Below, piece by piece: positions 21,610-30,770 of a DNA stretch of 34,937 bases. Made by a program: the position numbers and the translations under genes. Positions within the stretch are counted from its first letter, which is position 1, and each line of letters opens with the position of its first letter. This DNA is from Bacillota bacterium (GTDB taxonomy: Bacteria > Bacillota > Desulfitobacteriia > Desulfitobacteriales > JAJXUE01). The DNA lies in the NCBI GenBank assembly GCA_021811155.1, contig JAJZPO010000025.1:1-34937 (forward strand). The letters are read 5' to 3'. The notes under the pieces were generated by a model that was given only the letters and a program-made list of their open reading frames with translations, did not search any database and had not been told where the DNA came from.

Positions 21610-22824
21610 ATGCTCGAAATGATTGAACTTGAACAGGCGCAAGAACTTATCCTGGCCCTGACAGGCAGGACATCTCCGGAAGAAGTGGCCCTAGTGCAGA
21701 GCAGGGGCAGAGTACTGGCTGAGACAGTGTATAGCGTTCTGGATGTCCCTCCTTTTGACCGTTCACCCTTGGACGGTTATGCCGTGCGGGGTGAAGATAC
21801 CCTTACCGGCCTTCCCGCTGCCCTCAGGCTGGTGGGAGAAATCCCTGCCGGCAGCAGTTTTGCCGCAACCGTTGGACCCGGGACGGCAGTACGGATATTA
21901 ACCGGTTCACCCATACCGGCGGGGGCAAACGCAGTAATTAGACAGGAAGATACGCAGGAAGAAAACGGCGTGGTGCAAATTTTCCGGCCGGTCCGGCCCG
22001 GCGCCGATATCAGCCGGCGGGGCGAAGATTTGCGCCAGGGAGAAGAATTGTTTACGCCTGGCAGGGTCCTTACTCCCGCTGAAATTGGCATTCTGGCTTC
22101 CCAGGGCATCAGACGGATAAAAGTCTTCAGCCGGCCGCGCGTGGCCCTGGCCAGCACGGGAGATGAGCTGAAGGACGTTGGCCAGCCCCTGGCCCCGGGC
22201 CAGATTTATAACAGCAACTTCTACACCCTGGCAGCCATGATTGAGGCCTGGGGCGGACAAACCTTGCCTCTGGGACTGGTGCAAGACCGGGTGTCGGACC
22301 TGGCCGAAGTCATGCGTGAAGGACTGGCCTCTGCCGATTTGGTTGTCACAACCGGGGGGGCCTCGGTGGGCACCTACGATGTTACCGCCAGGGCTATGGA
22401 ACGGGCCGGGGTGGAGGTAAAATTCTGGCGCGCTGCCTTTAAGCCTGGCACCCCTGTGATCTGCGGGTACAAAGGGGATAAGCTGGTCCTTGGTTTGTCA
22501 GGCAATCCGGCTGCCGCCATGATCAGCGCTGCTCTTCTGCTGGGTCCGGGCGTACGCAAAATGGCGGGCTTCCAGGGTTTCCACCCGAAACGGGTCCTGG
22601 CGACAAGCAAGGATGAATTCGCCAAGTCCAGCGGGACCAGACGTTTCATTCGGGCCAAAGTGGTACGGGAAGAGTCGGGTTGGAGCGCCAGTTTCCCGTC
22701 TTCGCAACAACCAGGCATTCTGAAGTCCATGCTTGGCACCAATGCTTTGGTGGATCTGGCAGCGGGAAGCACCCTTAAAGCCGGACAGGCGTGCAATGTC
22801 TTTTTATTGGAGGAATGGATTTGA
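21610..22824 (+). CDS. moeA: Molybdopterin molybdotransferase MoeA
   Basis: This 404-residue enzyme inserts molybdate into adenylylated molybdopterin to form the active cofactor. Typical segments are VPPFDRSPLDGYAVRGED near residues 46-63, TGSPIPAGANAVIRQED near 98-114, ALASTGDEL near 179-187 and TTGGASVGTYDV near 248-259. The C-terminal domain IV ends with the usual beta-rich part. Length agrees with the family. The ATG has only a moderate ribosome site (AAGG). The stop codon overlaps the start of mobB, so the two are coupled. This is the second MoeA-related gene in the row. Confidence 0.95.
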   Translation: MLEMIELEQAQELILALTGRTSPEEVALVQSRGRVLAETVYSVLDVPPFDRSPLDGYAVRGEDTLTGLPAALRLVGEIPAGSSFAATVGPGTAVRILTGSPIPAGANAVIRQEDTQEENGVVQIFRPVRPGADISRRGEDLRQGEELFTPGRVLTPAEIGILASQGIRRIKVFSRPRVALASTGDELKDVGQPLAPGQIYNSNFYTLAAMIEAWGGQTLPLGLVQDRVSDLAEVMREGLASADLVVTTGGASVGTYDVTARAMERAGVEVKFWRAAFKPGTPVICGYKGDKLVLGLSGNPAAAMISAALLLGPGVRKMAGFQGFHPKRVLATSKDEFAKSSGTRRFIRAKVVREESGWSASFPSSQQPGILKSMLGTNALVDLAAGSTLKAGQACNVFLLEEWI

Positions 22825-23309
22825 CACCGGTTATTTCAGTTGTGGGTAAGTCTAACGTAGGGAAAACAACCCTGTTGGAAAAACTGCTGCGTGAACTCAA
22901 ATGGCGGGGCATTAAAGTTGCCACTGTTAAGCACGATGTGCACGGCTTCGATCTTGATGTGCCAGGGAAGGATACCTGGCGCCACGCCCAAGCCGGATCC
23001 GATGTGGTTGTCATCTCTTCGCCTGACAAGCTGGCCATGATCAGCCGGGTGGAGGAGGAACTCAGCCTTGATGAGATTTGTGCCCGCATCAGCGGTGTGG
23101 ATCTCATCATCACCGAAGGGTACAAGCGGGAGAACAAGCCCAAGATTGAAGTGTTCCGGCGCGGGGTTTACGAGGAGCTGCTCTCGTCGCCTGATGAACT
23201 GATCGCCATAGCCAGCGATGTCAAGTTTGACCTGAGGGTTCCCTGTTACGGTCTGGATGATGCAGCAGGGCTTGTTGACCGGATTGAGGAATTATTTTTA
23301 AGAGGCTAG
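22821..23309 (+). CDS. mobB: Molybdopterin-guanine dinucleotide biosynthesis MobB
   Basis: This 162-residue P-loop GTP-binding protein assists MobA in attaching GMP to molybdopterin. Walker A is GKSNVGKTT at residues 9-17. The KHDVHGFDLDVPGKDTWRHAQAG segment near 33-55 and DLIITEGYKRE near 93-103 are family marks. The TTG at 22821 is chosen because GGAGG at 22809-22813 lies seven bases before it; the ATG at 22815 is only one base away from that site. The start overlaps the moeA stop codon. Confidence 0.93.
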   Translation: MTPVISVVGKSNVGKTTLLEKLLRELKWRGIKVATVKHDVHGFDLDVPGKDTWRHAQAGSDVVVISSPDKLAMISRVEEELSLDEICARISGVDLIITEGYKRENKPKIEVFRRGVYEELLSSPDELIAIASDVKFDLRVPCYGLDDAAGLVDRIEELFLRG

Positions 23310-23321
23310 CGGGGGAGAGGC

Positions 23322-23915
23322 GTGGACGGAATTAGCGGGGTTATCCTGGCAGGCGGCCGCAGTTCCAGGATGGGGCAGAACAAAGCTTTGCTGGAGCTGG
23401 GGGAAAAAACCATCATTGAAGGCCAGATACTGGAGTTGGGCAAAGCCTTCGCGCCGCTGATTGTGGTCAGCAACCAGCCTGAACTTTACAGCGGCCTGGG
23501 GGCGCAGGTGGTCCAGGACCAGTACCCGGGCTACGGTCCCCTGGCCGGAATTCACGCCGGCCTGAAGTCTGCTCCAGGGGACGGAGCCTTCATCATTCCA
23601 TGTGACATGCCTTTTATTACTGCGGAACTGGGGCTTGAACTCCTGGCCCAGTTTGAGGGCTCAGACGGGGTGGTGCTGTCCAATCAGGGCAAGCTCGAGC
23701 CTCTTTGCGCCGTGTACCACAAAAGGTGCCTGCCGGTAATCGAAAAGTTTTTGCAGGAAAAGCATCTTAAAATCATTGATTTCTACCCGTTTGTGAACAT
23801 GCGGGTACTCAGCGTGGAAGAACTGTCTTTGCCGCGGTCTGCCGCTGAGCAGTTGCTTAACATCAACACGCCGGCTGAACTGCAGCAGGCAAGGAGGATT
23901 TTTGACGACTGCTGA
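23322..23915 (+). CDS. mobA: Molybdenum cofactor guanylyltransferase MobA
   Basis: This 197-residue nucleotidyltransferase transfers GMP from GTP to molybdopterin. The N-terminal signature LAGGRSSRMGQNKALL lies at residues 9-24. YPGYGPLAGIHAGL near 68-81 and IIPCDMPF near 91-98 provide the substrate and metal-binding parts. The start is GTG with GGGGGAGAGG before it, 12 bases after mobB. It is the last gene of this row: a good terminator lies 37 bases behind it. The MGD form of the cofactor implies that the organism makes DMSO-reductase-family enzymes such as formate dehydrogenase. Confidence 0.95.
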   Translation: MDGISGVILAGGRSSRMGQNKALLELGEKTIIEGQILELGKAFAPLIVVSNQPELYSGLGAQVVQDQYPGYGPLAGIHAGLKSAPGDGAFIIPCDMPFITAELGLELLAQFEGSDGVVLSNQGKLEPLCAVYHKRCLPVIEKFLQEKHLKIIDFYPFVNMRVLSVEELSLPRSAAEQLLNINTPAELQQARRIFDDC

Positions 23916-23951
23916 ATTCTGCATGCATCAAACGCAATACCGACTGCTTAT

Positions 23952-23975
23952 GGATGGGGAAACCCGTCCTTTTTT
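23952..23975 (+). terminator. Terminator after mobA
   Basis: GGATGGG (23952-23958) pairs with CCCGTCC (23963-23969) across a GAAA loop, followed by six T residues. Confidence 0.88.
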
Positions 23976-24058
23976 GTGTTATTGGGAGGAATATTGATTC
24001 AACGTGTCAAAATTTATCAAACAAAGTGGGTAAAGGAATCCGGAAGGAGAGAACGATT

Positions 24059-25192
24059 TTGCCGGTAAAAATAGTGCATGCTGCTGATTTCCACCTGGAA
24101 AGCTCCTTTTCAGGCTTGAGCGGCGCGATGGCGGAACTGAGGCGGGAGGAACTGAAGCGGACTTTTCTGCGGATTATGGACCTGGCAGAGAAGGAGGAGG
24201 CTCAAGTACTGCTCCTGGCGGGGGATTTGTTTGAGCACGGTCGTGCCGGCAGGGAACTGATGCACTTTTTCAACCAGGCATTCAGTAAAATGCAGGCGAA
24301 AGTTTTCATCGCTCCAGGGAACCACGATCCCGGCTTGACCAACTCGCCTTACTGGTCATACCAATGGTCTGAGAATGTCCATATCTTCAGAGAAAAGTTC
24401 GAGGCGGTGCACCTGCCGGACTTGGAGTGTGTGGTTTACGGACTCGGCTTCACCCATTTTGCGGTGAAGGACCCTCTCCTGGCCAATTTCCGGGTAGCAG
24501 ACAGAAAAATGCTTAACCTGGTGGTCCTGCACGGCGAGGATATCAGCACCCCTTTGGCGGCGCGCAGTTCAAACTACCTGCCGTTCAGCCTATCCGAACT
24601 GGCCCTGGCCGGGGCCGATTATTACGCTCTGGGGCACTACCACAGGCCCCGGGTAGTGTGGGAAGAGGGGGGCAGCATCAGGGCCTGCTATTCTGGCAGC
24701 CCGGAGCCGCTTGGCTATGACGAGGAAGGGGAACATGGGGTTTTTTGCGGCTTTGTAGGGAAGGAAGGCAACAAGGTCAGCTTTGTCAGGCTTAACAGCC
24801 GCTCCTACCGCACGGTACCCGTACCGTGCGGCGGGGAGGAGTTTTTAGAGCAGTTAGCGGACCTGGCTGTACAGCGTGTACCTGAGGCGGAGCGCAGGCA
24901 GGACTTTTTCCGCCTGATCTTCACCGGAGAGGTGGATCCTGCACTGGAATTTGACCGGGGTAAGCTTGAGGGAATCCTGGCCGCTCATTTTTTTTCCTGC
25001 CGGGTGGAAAATGCTGCAGCGCCCTGCCATGACTGGAGCAGTTATGATCAGAGAACTGCCCGGGGCATGTTCGCCGCCAAGCTGCAAGCTATGCTGGCGG
25101 AGGAGACTGACCCGGATGAGCAGGAGATTATCCGGCAAAGCCTGTATTACGGGCTTGACGCCTTGAACCTGGGGAAGGTGGTCGAACGATGA
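24059..25192 (+). CDS. DNA repair exonuclease, SbcD/YhaO type
   Basis: This 377-residue metallophosphoesterase matches YhaO of Bacillus and is a relative of SbcD/Mre11. The metal-binding motifs are D10-F-H12, GD at 55-56 and GNHD at 87-90, with later histidines in VVLHGED and YALGHYH. It should be the nuclease partner of the next gene, an SbcC-like ATPase, which it overlaps by four bases (ATGA). The TTG at 24059 with AAGGAGAG upstream is chosen; the frame is open back to 23954, but that part overlaps the mobA terminator. The complex would process DNA ends or hairpins. Confidence 0.9.
   Translation: MPVKIVHAADFHLESSFSGLSGAMAELRREELKRTFLRIMDLAEKEEAQVLLLAGDLFEHGRAGRELMHFFNQAFSKMQAKVFIAPGNHDPGLTNSPYWSYQWSENVHIFREKFEAVHLPDLECVVYGLGFTHFAVKDPLLANFRVADRKMLNLVVLHGEDISTPLAARSSNYLPFSLSELALAGADYYALGHYHRPRVVWEEGGSIRACYSGSPEPLGYDEEGEHGVFCGFVGKEGNKVSFVRLNSRSYRTVPVPCGGEEFLEQLADLAVQRVPEAERRQDFFRLIFTGEVDPALEFDRGKLEGILAAHFFSCRVENAAAPCHDWSSYDQRTARGMFAAKLQAMLAEETDPDEQEIIRQSLYYGLDALNLGKVVER
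24808..24831. repeat. 11-bp palindrome inside yhaO-type gene
   Basis: CCGCACGGTAC and GTACCGTGCGG are perfect inverted copies separated by CC, inside the coding sequence. No function is assigned. Confidence 0.5.
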
Positions 25193-27954
25193 AGCTGGAC
25201 CGCCTGGAGTTGACCGGGTTTGGCAAATTTGTTGATAAGGTGGTTGAACTGGGACCTGGCCTTAACCTGATTTACGGTCCCAACGAAAGCGGCAAGTCCA
25301 CCCTGCAGAACTTTGTGCGGGGAATGCTCTTCGGCTTCAAAAAGAGCGGGAACCGCCGCAGTTATGATGAGGCCCTGCAGCGTTTCCAGCCCTGGCTGGC
25401 GGACAAGTATCAGGGCGTAATGGAATACACGCTTGGGGACAGGACTTACCGGATCGAACGCAACTTCACGCCTGAGGGTGAACGGGTACGGGTCCTGGAC
25501 GGGGCCACCTGGCAGGATATAACAGCAGATTTCCCCATGGACAGGCGGAAAGAGGTCTTATTCGCGGAAGAGCACCTGGGCATGAATCAGGTTGTCTTCG
25601 ACAACACGGTTTGTGTGCGGCAGCTGCAGTCCAGAAGCTCTGACCAACTGGCAGGGGAAATCCGGGCCAAGCTGGTGAACCTGGTTTCCGCGGGGGAGGA
25701 AGACATTTCCTTGCAGCAGGCCCTCAAGGTCCTGGATGAGGAACTGAGAAAGTTGGGCCAGAGCGAGCGCGCAGGCAAAACTGCCCTGGGGCTGGCTGCA
25801 GCAAAAGTAGAAGAATTGGAGCGGGCCCGTCAGGCTGCGTTGGAAGTCTACGGTGAAATCCGCGCGGCGGAGGAGAACTGCCGGGTATTGCAGGATGATT
25901 TGCTGGAACTGGAGCAAGTGCGTCAACACCTGCTGCGGCAGGATGCGGCGGCTGAGGCCGGGGAGATCAAGGGGACACTGGCCCGGGTTGGGGCCTATGA
26001 CCGGAAAATTGCCGCAGCCGTTTCAGCCCTGAAAGACGGGTACAGGGAGGTTCCCCTGGCGGAAAAGGATAACCTGCTTCTGGCCCTGGAACGGCAGAGT
26101 ATGGCTGGAGCACGGGAACAGGAACTGGCGGAGAAGGCCGGGATCCTGGCTAATAAGCTGGAACATGAGAGGCAGATACTGGCGAACTTCGAGCTGTTTG
26201 CTGCTTTTGACCAGGAGAGCGTAGTGGCGGTGGAAAACAGCTTTACCAGACTGGATGAAGCCGCTCAGCAGGCGGAGATGCTGGAACAAAAGAGGGCGGA
26301 ACTGGTTAATCTACGGCGGGTGGGCGATGAGCAGTTTGCTGCTCTGGCCGGCTGCGACCGGCTTGGCCAGGCTGGGGAAGCCGAGGTGGACCGCCTGGAA
26401 GAGGAAATCAATACTCTCACCCTGCAGAGATGGCCCTACGAGAGCGAACGCTTGAAACTCAATGCGGCAAACCTGGCTGAGCGGCTCAAGCTGAAAACCG
26501 TCTATGCAGTCCTGAGCCTGGCCCTGGGAACCCTTCTGGGTATAGTCTTGGGAATAACTGTCCACTGGAGCCTGGGATTTCTCTCCCTGGCTGGGGTTCT
26601 TTTCGCCCTGGCGCTTTGGCCCGGAATCGGGCAGGATAAGCGTAAGCTTAAGGACGTGCGCCGCAGACTGGAAGAGGCGGGCAGAGGGGAAGAGGCCAGC
26701 GGGCAGGAGTTGAAAGAGAAGAAGGAACGTCTCCAGGCCCTGTTGGCTGAAGCGGGCGTGGCAAGCGCCCGCGAATTAAAAGAAAAAATGCGCCAGCTCG
26801 CTTTGGCGAAACACAGCCGCCAAACCGTGCTCCTGGAGCTGGTAGAGGTGGAAAACAACCTGGACAAGCTGCGCCAAAGGGTGCAGCACGAGGCCAGGGA
26901 ACTGGCAGGCCGTTTCCTGGCGCCGGCGGGAATTGTCACCCCCGGGCAAAGGGTCAGCCGGGAAGACATTGAACATTTCCGGGGCGGTGTAAACACGTAT
27001 CTTGAGCTAAAGGCCAGGCAACGTGACTTGTGGCGGCAGGAAGAGAGCTTGGCCGGGGAAAGGGAAAAGGTTAAGGCCGAGCTGGAGACTGTCAGTTCCA
27101 CGGTCCAGCGGATTTTGGGCGCTGCAGGCGTAACTGCTCCTGCTGAGTTCCTGGCTGCTTATGAGTCCAATCTGCACCTGGCCGAGCTGGAAAAATCCCT
27201 GGCAGGACTAAAACTGGCCCGGGCTGAGGTCTTGGGGTCTCAAAGTGTTGCGCTCTTGGAGGACAAACTTGCCAGGCTTGAGATGGCACTGGGACAGGAA
27301 GCTGAACCCGAGGTGAGAAAGCGTGAGGAAATCAAAGAGGAATTGCGCTCGATAGAAGAGAAAATACAGGAGACCAAAGAATTAATTGCCAACTTGCAGG
27401 GCATAATCGAAACCAGACTGCAAGGTGTGAACAACCTGGCGAATATCGAAGCAGAACTCCTGGAGGCCTGGGGCCTCAAAGAACAGGTGATCAGACGGAA
27501 AAAAGCGCTGGAACTGGCGCATAGGACCATTCTCCAGGTTTCGCAGGAAGTGCAGCGGGAGTTTGCTCCGCTGGTTAACAGCCATATTGCCAACACTATC
27601 AGCCTGGTGACTGGAGGCCGTTATGTGTCAGGCAGGGTGGACCATGATCTCAACCTGAAGGTTGTGGTACCTGAGACCGGTGAGGTGAAGGATGTTGGCC
27701 AGCTCAGCATGGGTACAGTGGACCAGTTTTACTTTGCCTTGCGCCTGGCCCTGATGGAACTAATCGGCGCCAAATTTCCCATGATCTTGGACGAACCCTT
27801 TGCCCAATACGACGACAGGCGGCTTGAGACCGCGCTCCGGGTAGTGCTGGAACTGGCCTCAAAGCACCAGGCGCTCTTATTCAGCTGCCACCGGCGGGAA
27901 TTGGAGACCTTAGCCCGGATTGCCCCGGACCAATACACAGTAATAAATCTTTAG
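25189..27954 (+). CDS. AAA ATPase, SbcC/YhaN type
   Basis: This 921-residue SMC/Rad50-like ATPase of the YhaN group partners the preceding nuclease. The N-terminal Walker A is GPNESGKST at residues 30-38. Two long coiled-coil parts (about 175-430 and 490-800) flank two hydrophobic segments (about 437-482), a feature of YhaN proteins that is absent from SbcC and suggests membrane contact. The C-terminal ABC signature LSMGTVDQ lies near 842 and Walker B MILDEPF near 864. A zinc-hook CxxC was not found. The ATG overlaps the stop of the nuclease gene. The pair is inserted between mobA and moaC. Confidence 0.92.
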   Translation: MKLDRLELTGFGKFVDKVVELGPGLNLIYGPNESGKSTLQNFVRGMLFGFKKSGNRRSYDEALQRFQPWLADKYQGVMEYTLGDRTYRIERNFTPEGERVRVLDGATWQDITADFPMDRRKEVLFAEEHLGMNQVVFDNTVCVRQLQSRSSDQLAGEIRAKLVNLVSAGEEDISLQQALKVLDEELRKLGQSERAGKTALGLAAAKVEELERARQAALEVYGEIRAAEENCRVLQDDLLELEQVRQHLLRQDAAAEAGEIKGTLARVGAYDRKIAAAVSALKDGYREVPLAEKDNLLLALERQSMAGAREQELAEKAGILANKLEHERQILANFELFAAFDQESVVAVENSFTRLDEAAQQAEMLEQKRAELVNLRRVGDEQFAALAGCDRLGQAGEAEVDRLEEEINTLTLQRWPYESERLKLNAANLAERLKLKTVYAVLSLALGTLLGIVLGITVHWSLGFLSLAGVLFALALWPGIGQDKRKLKDVRRRLEEAGRGEEASGQELKEKKERLQALLAEAGVASARELKEKMRQLALAKHSRQTVLLELVEVENNLDKLRQRVQHEARELAGRFLAPAGIVTPGQRVSREDIEHFRGGVNTYLELKARQRDLWRQEESLAGEREKVKAELETVSSTVQRILGAAGVTAPAEFLAAYESNLHLAELEKSLAGLKLARAEVLGSQSVALLEDKLARLEMALGQEAEPEVRKREEIKEELRSIEEKIQETKELIANLQGIIETRLQGVNNLANIEAELLEAWGLKEQVIRRKKALELAHRTILQVSQEVQREFAPLVNSHIANTISLVTGGRYVSGRVDHDLNLKVVVPETGEVKDVGQLSMGTVDQFYFALRLALMELIGAKFPMILDEPFAQYDDRRLETALRVVLELASKHQALLFSCHRRELETLARIAPDQYTVINL

Positions 27955-27979
27955 GCGCACACATTCAGGAGGTTGAAGC

Positions 27980-28462
27980 ATGGAATTTACCCATTTTGAT
28001 GAAACAGGCCGGGCCAAAATGGTTGACGTGACAGAAAAGAGCGAAACCGTGCGGGTGGCAGTGGCCAGGGGTTATGTCGAGATGAGGCCGGAGACTTTAG
28101 AGCTGATAGCCCTGGGCAAACTTGCCAAAGGAGACGTCCTGGCTGTAGCCCAGGTGGCCGGGATTATGGGCGCCAAACAGACACCCGCCCTAATCCCTAT
28201 GTGCCATCCCCTGCTCCTGACTGGGGTAAAAATGGATTTAAGCCTGAATAAGGACGAGTCCAGGGTGGAAATTGAAGCCAGGGTGAAAACCACCGGGAAG
28301 ACCGGTGTAGAGATGGAAGCCTTGACAGCTGTGGCCGTTGCCGGCTTGACCGTGTATGACATGTGCAAAGCCGTGGACAAAGATATGGTAATTGGCGAGA
28401 TCCGTTTGATGGAAAAGCTGGGCGGCAAGAGCGGACACTACATACGGGAACATGGATTCTAA
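27980..28462 (+). CDS. moaC: Cyclic pyranopterin monophosphate synthase MoaC
   Basis: This 160-residue enzyme, acting with MoaA, makes cyclic pyranopterin monophosphate, the first intermediate of molybdenum cofactor. Typical parts are [10 protein letters not shown] at residues 11-20, [19 protein letters not shown] near 60-79, the [19 protein letters not shown] segment near 108-126 and [20 protein letters not shown] near 133-152. Length is normal. GGAGG lies nine bases before the ATG. moaA is not in the window. Confidence 0.97.
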   Translation: MEFTHFDETGRAKMVDVTEKSETVRVAVARGYVEMRPETLELIALGKLAKGDVLAVAQVAGIMGAKQTPALIPMCHPLLLTGVKMDLSLNKDESRVEIEARVKTTGKTGVEMEALTAVAVAGLTVYDMCKAVDKDMVIGEIRLMEKLGGKSGHYIREHGF

Positions 28463-28493
28463 GGGTTAGGAAAATTGAACGAGGGGTGGAAGG

Positions 28494-29336
28494 ATGAAAA
28501 AGATATTGGGTTTGGTTGCTTCGCAGCGCAAACTGGCTAACGGAGAGATCTTGATCAAAGAGGCCGCAGCAGCCTGCGGCGAGGAATATGAATTGGAATT
28601 GGTCCGGCTGGCTGACTTGAACCTGCAGCCTTGCCGCGGCTGTTACACCTGTCTGGCCCCGGGCAAACTATGCCCCGTGGGTGATGACCTCTATTTCATC
28701 GCGGACAGGATGAAGGAAGCAGATGCAGTGATTCTGGCCGCGCCCTGTTACGCCCTGGGGCCTGCGGCGCTGACCAAAATGCTGGGAGACAGGATCATTG
28801 CTCTGGCCCAGCGTCTTGATGACTTTTGGGGTAAACCCGCTTTGGTAATAGCCACCGCAGGTATCAAAGGCTGGGAAGGCTATACCCTGACAGCCATGAC
28901 CACCGTGATGCGGTTTATGGGTTTTCAGGTCAAAGACAGCCGCATGTTCATCGGAGCCCTGCCAGGAGAAGCGGTACTGGGAGAGGGCTATGCGGACAGG
29001 GCCAGACAAATGGGGCAGGCGTTGTTCGGCAAAGCCCGCCAGGCTTCTGCGGGCGAGTGTCCTACTTGCTGGTCCGAGATCTGGAAATTTCCTGAGCCGG
29101 ACAAGGCGGTCTGCCCCATGTGCGGCCAGCAGGCATCCCTGGTGACAGGGGAAAGGGGCGTGGAATGGGTTTTTGCTGCTCCGGGCGTCCAGTTCAGCAA
29201 AGAGCACCTGGTTGACCATTTCCAGGGCTGGCTCAGGGGAAAAGTGCAGGAATTCATCGCCCGCCGCCGCGAACTGGGGGAGGTTAGAAACCGGTATAAG
29301 GGTGAGGATACATGGGTCCTGCCGGACAGGGATTGA
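28494..29336 (+). CDS. Flavodoxin-fold reductase with C-terminal Cys-rich part
   Basis: This 280-residue protein has an N-terminal NADPH-dependent FMN reductase / iron-sulfur-flavoprotein type domain (about 1-185). A cysteine cluster, PCRGCYTC plus CP near residues 46-60, could bind a 4Fe-4S cluster. Behind it lies CPTCW near 189 and CPMCG near 206, a CxxC pair that looks like a zinc ribbon or rubredoxin-like site, and a helical tail. The likely role is electron transfer between ferredoxin or NAD(P)H and an unknown partner. The ATG follows GGGGTGG-AAGG. It lies 31 bases after moaC and ends at a strong terminator, so it may belong to the same transcript. Confidence 0.82.
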   Translation: MKKILGLVASQRKLANGEILIKEAAAACGEEYELELVRLADLNLQPCRGCYTCLAPGKLCPVGDDLYFIADRMKEADAVILAAPCYALGPAALTKMLGDRIIALAQRLDDFWGKPALVIATAGIKGWEGYTLTAMTTVMRFMGFQVKDSRMFIGALPGEAVLGEGYADRARQMGQALFGKARQASAGECPTCWSEIWKFPEPDKAVCPMCGQQASLVTGERGVEWVFAAPGVQFSKEHLVDHFQGWLRGKVQEFIARRRELGEVRNRYKGEDTWVLPDRD

Positions 29337-29348
29337 TGAGTTAAGAAT

Positions 29349-29381
29349 AAAGCCTCTGGTCAACTTGGACCAGAGGCTTTT
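29349..29381 (+). terminator. Terminator after flavoprotein gene
   Basis: AGCCTCTGGTC (29351-29361) pairs perfectly with GACCAGAGGCT (29368-29378), followed by a short T run. From 29382 to 29560 I see no gene or clear promoter. Confidence 0.88.
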
Positions 29382-29560
29382 GCTTGTACCGCAGGAACAA
29401 CCATGGCCTTGTGGGTAAGAAAGTTTTGGTTTTAATTTACAGTGACCGATTCGTTTGGGTTGAATACAAATGTAACTGGACCAATAGAGTGTTATCAGAG
29501 TTGCGCGTTTTCCATTATAACTAAAAAGGGGGCAGTCCAATGAGCTAGCCAAGGGGCGGG

Positions 29561-30748
29561 ATGGACCATCAGGCGAAAAGACGCATGAAAGGCGGGAAAG
29601 ACTTGAGCAAAGAGATGATCATGAAGGTTTTCCCGGGGGCTAATACTTCCCGGGGCTTCTATTCCCTGTACAATTACATAATCCCCCAGGATGCTACGCG
29701 TATTTTTGTTATCAAAGGCGGTCCAGGGGTGGGCAAATCTACATTCATGAAAAAGATTTGTGAAAATATGGTGAGCCGGGGCTTTAGGGCCGAGTGGCAC
29801 TGCTGCTCATCAGACAACGGTTCCATCGACGGAGTGGTCTTTCCGGATTTGGGCATAGCCCTGATCGATGGCACAGCTCCTCACATTGTTGACCCGAAAA
29901 ACCCGGGGGCGGTAGATGAAATAATCCACCTGGGGGACTTCTGGCATGAATCCCGGCTGCGGCAGTCAAAACAGGAGATCCTGGCCATAAACAGGCGGGT
30001 GGGCCGGCTTTTCAGCATCGCCTATTTTGCGCTGCAGGAAGCCATGGTGGCTATGAACGAATGGAAGTCATATACCACCGAGGCTCAAAACTGGCCGCGC
30101 GTGAACTCGCTGTTTGCCGACACCTGGGAAGAATTGATGGGGCAGGTCGAGCCGCGGCATGACCGAAGCCCGGTAGACCGCCACCTCTTTGCCTGGGCCA
30201 TTTCACCCCAGGGCAAGGTCAATTTCATCGACAGCCTGCTGCAGGGCGTAAAGGCGCTGTACCTGGTGGAAGGCAGGCCCGGCAGCGGCAAATCCAGCTT
30301 CATTGCCAATTTTGGCGCCAGAGCCATGGAGCAGGGAGCAGATGTTGAATTCTACCACAACACTCTAAATCCGGACGATATTGACGGAGTTATCCTGCGC
30401 GGTCAAGGTATTGCCCTGTTTACAGCCGACGATCCGTTTGCCTGGACCCCTGACGGTTATCAGGGGTTTCTTAAGAGAATTGACCTGTCCGCAGAACTGG
30501 ATTCCGATGTATTGAATTTGTATGCTCAGGAGATTAATGACGCTGAGGCAAGGTTCAACCAGCACATGGCAAGGGCAATTTCCCATATAGCCCAGGCCAA
30601 GGAAGCTCACGACCGGATGGAGACCTATTATGTCCCGGCCATGGACTTTACGGCCATTGAGCAAAAACGGCTGGAAATTGAACAGCGCATACTGGGTTAT
30701 GCCGATGAGCTGGCGCAAGCCGCTTCTGCCTGGGGAGCCAGGGTATAG
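29561..30748 (+). CDS. Double P-loop ATPase, PRK06851 type
   Basis: This 395-residue protein is built of two similar halves, each starting with a P-loop: GGPGVGKST at residues 53-61 and GRPGSGKSS at 238-246. After each loop the same order of segments appears (a CSSDNGSIDGVVFPDLGIALIDG-like part in the first half; NTLNPDDIDGVILRGQGIALFT in the second), which shows an internal duplication. It fits a family of unknown function common in Firmicutes. It is cytoplasmic, with no membrane helix. Several in-frame ATGs (29561, 29585, 29618) make the start uncertain. It converges on asnB with only 22 bases between the stop codons. Confidence 0.8.
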   Translation: MDHQAKRRMKGGKDLSKEMIMKVFPGANTSRGFYSLYNYIIPQDATRIFVIKGGPGVGKSTFMKKICENMVSRGFRAEWHCCSSDNGSIDGVVFPDLGIALIDGTAPHIVDPKNPGAVDEIIHLGDFWHESRLRQSKQEILAINRRVGRLFSIAYFALQEAMVAMNEWKSYTTEAQNWPRVNSLFADTWEELMGQVEPRHDRSPVDRHLFAWAISPQGKVNFIDSLLQGVKALYLVEGRPGSGKSSFIANFGARAMEQGADVEFYHNTLNPDDIDGVILRGQGIALFTADDPFAWTPDGYQGFLKRIDLSAELDSDVLNLYAQEINDAEARFNQHMARAISHIAQAKEAHDRMETYYVPAMDFTAIEQKRLEIEQRILGYADELAQAASAWGARV

Positions 30749-30770
30749 TTTGGTTGCAAGCAGCGAGCAT

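Noticed and set aside
28668-29552. Minus-strand ORF of 294 residues
   Set aside because: It lies opposite the flavoprotein gene and its terminator, with no coding pattern.
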